DNA from: an uncultured Clostridia bacterium
Lineage (GTDB): Bacteria; Bacillota; Clostridia; Christensenellales; Borkfalkiaceae
Direction of reading: 5' to 3'
Assembly: GCA_949878885.1 (NCBI GenBank)
Contig: CATLBN010000014.1
Coordinates: 1-48,652 of the forward strand
DNA length: 48,652 bases
A program made the position numbers and the translations under genes. Shown here piece after piece: positions 47,075 through 48,652 of the stretch. The first letter of the stretch is position 1; each line of letters starts with the position of its first letter. Below the pieces are notes generated by a model. It ran no database searches. It was given only the letters and a program-made list of their open reading frames with translations, and was not told where the DNA came from.

Positions 47075-48318
47075 TTCAACAGATTGTCCGAACTTATTTT
47101 CTTAGCTTTTTTACCTTTCTTTTTATCGTCGGACTGCAAAGCCTTTTCACGGTCTGCAAACAGTTTGTTATATTCTGTGTAAACAGGGTCGTCCAAATGT
47201 TCGCGTTCGTACGCCGCAACGTTCTCCGATATTTCCGCGCGCAATTCGGCAGCCGCCGCTATATCCGCACGTGTAAAAGTAAGCGAAGGCGCTTTTAAAG
47301 TTTTTTCGCCTTCTATCGGCTTAATGGGACGCGCAATAAGTTCGCTTTTGCCTGCCGCAAGAAGTTCGCGCGCAATCTCGCTTTCGCTCTCCGCTTTTTC
47401 TTTAAGCAGTTCTTTTTCGCTTTTGGTTTTTGTTTCTTCAGCCGCTTTAATATGAGGATTTACATATAAATCGAACGCCCACTGCGTGAAAGCCGTCCAA
47501 CTGAAAAGCATAAACGAAAAACCCAAAAATATAAAAAGCACATACGACAAAGTACGCACAAAGCCGCCGCCCATAAAAAGCCAAACGGGAATAAGCGTAA
47601 ACGCAGACATAAACAGCGTTTGCACGGGAGTGCCCAATATGAGTACGAACGAGTTTTTAAACAGCTGCTTGAAACTTACGCGATAACCGGTGCCTACGGC
47701 AAACATCCAAGCACTGTAAATTCCAATTAATACGGTTGCTATAATTATAAACACGTACGCCGTAACCGCGCCTGCTTTGTTTCCGTCTATAGCGAAAACG
47801 TAATCCTTCCAATCGCCTATTACTACGGTTGCAAAAAGAAACGACATAAACAAGGTTACGGGAACCAAAGTATTAAAGTAACATACTTTTATGCCGTGGA
47901 AAAAGCTTTTTATAGAAAATTCGCCGTGCGTTACCAACATTCTTTTAATAGAATATCTTGCGCCTGCAATACCTATCGAAGCAAAAAATCCAGCCACTAT
48001 AAGTATAGAATAAAAAAGCAAATCGGCAGACAGATTAACGCTTTCGTTCAAACCTATTAAATCGGGATAAAACGGATATGAAATGCTGGGATTAAACGGA
48101 TATACCATTCCAAGCCCGTTTACGTACGCATTGCGGAAAAACATTACCACAATTCCGGGCACAAACGTTATAAGAACAAACACGTTCAGCAAAACAAGTT
48201 TTAAAAAGTTAGATTTAAAAACGTCCCAAGCGTCGCGCCATCTTCCTTCGGGAACCGATTTTCTTATATAATCGTCGGCAATTTCGTTGCCTTCCAAACC
48301 TTTAACGCCCAATGCCAT
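47071..48318 (-). CDS. Polytopic membrane protein with long charged C-terminal tail
   Basis: A 415-residue protein. About six helices lie between ~35 and ~290, with a DUF624-like overall layout (GRWRDAWDVFKSNFLKLVLLN at the start, then alternating helices). From ~295 a ~120-residue Lys/Glu-rich tail continues (EETKTKSEKELLKEKAESES), probably coiled coil and cytoplasmic. No transporter motif was recognised. First gene of the five-gene operon; AAGGTGA precedes the start. Confidence 0.75.
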   Translation of the reverse strand: MALGVKGLEGNEIADDYIRKSVPEGRWRDAWDVFKSNFLKLVLLNVFVLITFVPGIVVMFFRNAYVNGLGMVYPFNPSISYPFYPDLIGLNESVNLSADLLFYSILIVAGFFASIGIAGARYSIKRMLVTHGEFSIKSFFHGIKVCYFNTLVPVTLFMSFLFATVVIGDWKDYVFAIDGNKAGAVTAYVFIIIATVLIGIYSAWMFAVGTGYRVSFKQLFKNSFVLILGTPVQTLFMSAFTLIPVWLFMGGGFVRTLSYVLFIFLGFSFMLFSWTAFTQWAFDLYVNPHIKAAEETKTKSEKELLKEKAESESEIARELLAAGKSELIARPIKPIEGEKTLKAPSLTFTRADIAAAAELRAEISENVAAYEREHLDDPVYTEYNKLFADREKALQSDDKKKGKKAKKISSDNLLK

Positions 48319-48355
48319 AGCTCACCTTAATTTTAACCTGTAAATTTCTTAGTTT

Positions 48356-48384
48356 ATTTTATCACAAGGTATAAAATAATTCAA
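48356..48384 (-). promoter_or_regulatory. Sigma-A promoter of the hslO operon
   Basis: Minus strand: TTGAAT (48379-48384), 17 bases, TAAAAT (48356-48361). The leader is about 30 nt. Confidence 0.6.
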
Positions 48385-48406
48385 CTGTTTTTTTCCTTGT
48401 TTTTAA

Positions 48407-48449
48407 AATTACCGTTCCACCCGCATCAATGCACGGAGGAACGGTAATT
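48407..48449 (-). terminator. Terminator of the heavy-metal exporter gene
   Basis: AATTACCGTTCC pairs with GGAACGGTAATT over 12 bp; the intervening 19 bases can fold further (GCAT/ATGC). TTAAAAAC follows on the minus strand. Confidence 0.6.
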
Positions 48450-48473
48450 AAATAATAATTATTTAAATTTAAC

Positions 48474-48652
48474 TTAAATCATATCGCAAAGCGCCATAAT
48501 TCCGTTTACGGCTATACCTGCAATTACGGCAATTACGTATAAAGCAACAATTAAAAGTATATTGCGTTTAAGTTTTTTGGTATTTTTAAGCAGCACCACA
48601 AGCCCAAGCCCCGCATTGGTGCAAAGACCCGCCACAAGACTTCCGAAAATAA
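48474..48652 (-). CDS. Putative heavy-metal exporter, C-terminal fragment (ArsP_2-like)
   Basis: The last 58 codons of a gene that continues past the right edge. The reading starts IFGSLVAGLCTNAGLGLVVL, then a basic loop (KNTKKLKRN) and a final helix ending in MALCDMI. The GLCTNAGLGLVVLLK segment matches the C-terminus of the 10-helix putative manganese/arsenic exporter family (PF11449). This is an identification from memory of the family and only the end is visible. Partial at the window edge. Confidence 0.55.
   Translation of the reverse strand, partial: IFGSLVAGLCTNAGLGLVVLLKNTKKLKRNILLIVALYVIAVIAGIAVNGIMALCDMI

Overview
The window comes from the chromosome of a low-to-mid GC, endospore-forming member of the Clostridia (Bacillota). 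The evidence is sigE-sigG with spoIIGA, the spoVT-yabM-yabN gene order, two Coat_F-type spore coat genes, lipobox lipoproteins, purine-rich ribosome binding sites and sigma-A promoters with 17-bp spacers. An uncultured Christensenellales-like lineage would fit, but that placement is an inference. Nearly every gene is on the minus strand. The only plus-strand pair is nfeD-floT.

Region by region. 1-9.5 kb: a giant (2985 aa) surface protein made of about 20 MBG-like repeats, held by a C-terminal membrane helix. It has a clear promoter, an operator-like repeat at the start of transcription and a long hairpin-rich leader; two palindromic repeat elements lie beyond its stop codon. 9.6-10.6 kb: a lone tyrosine recombinase. 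10.6-12.9 kb: the NfeD/flotillin membrane-microdomain pair. 12.9-22 kb: DNA topology and repair, parE-parC (a topoisomerase IV type pair) and pcrA-ligA; pcrA appears to be expressed from a leaderless mRNA. 22-22.8 kb: a small unknown gene and rpsU. 22.8-35.2 kb: a seven-gene operon of a membrane protein, a MoxR ATPase, a DUF58 protein, two membrane VWA proteins and two lipoproteins. 35.5-38 kb: spoIIGA-sigE-sigG. 38-42.3 kb: spoVT-yabM-yabN-dus. 42.4-42.9 kb: two small spore coat genes. 43-48.3 kb: a five-gene operon of a membrane protein, a methyltransferase, Hsp33, a TPR protein with a TFIIB/cyclin-like C-terminus, and a helical-repeat protein. The right edge holds the 3' end of a putative heavy-metal exporter gene.

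How they fit together. SpoIIGA processes pro-SigE in the mother cell, SigG acts in the forespore, and SpoVT modulates the SigG regulon; a SigG-like promoter lies before spoVT. The MoxR/DUF58/VWA proteins form a widespread metal-ion-dependent assembly module, here joined to two lipoproteins that may be its clients. No CRISPR array, tRNA, rRNA or complete insertion sequence was seen. Family assignments rest on motifs recognised by eye, not on searches.
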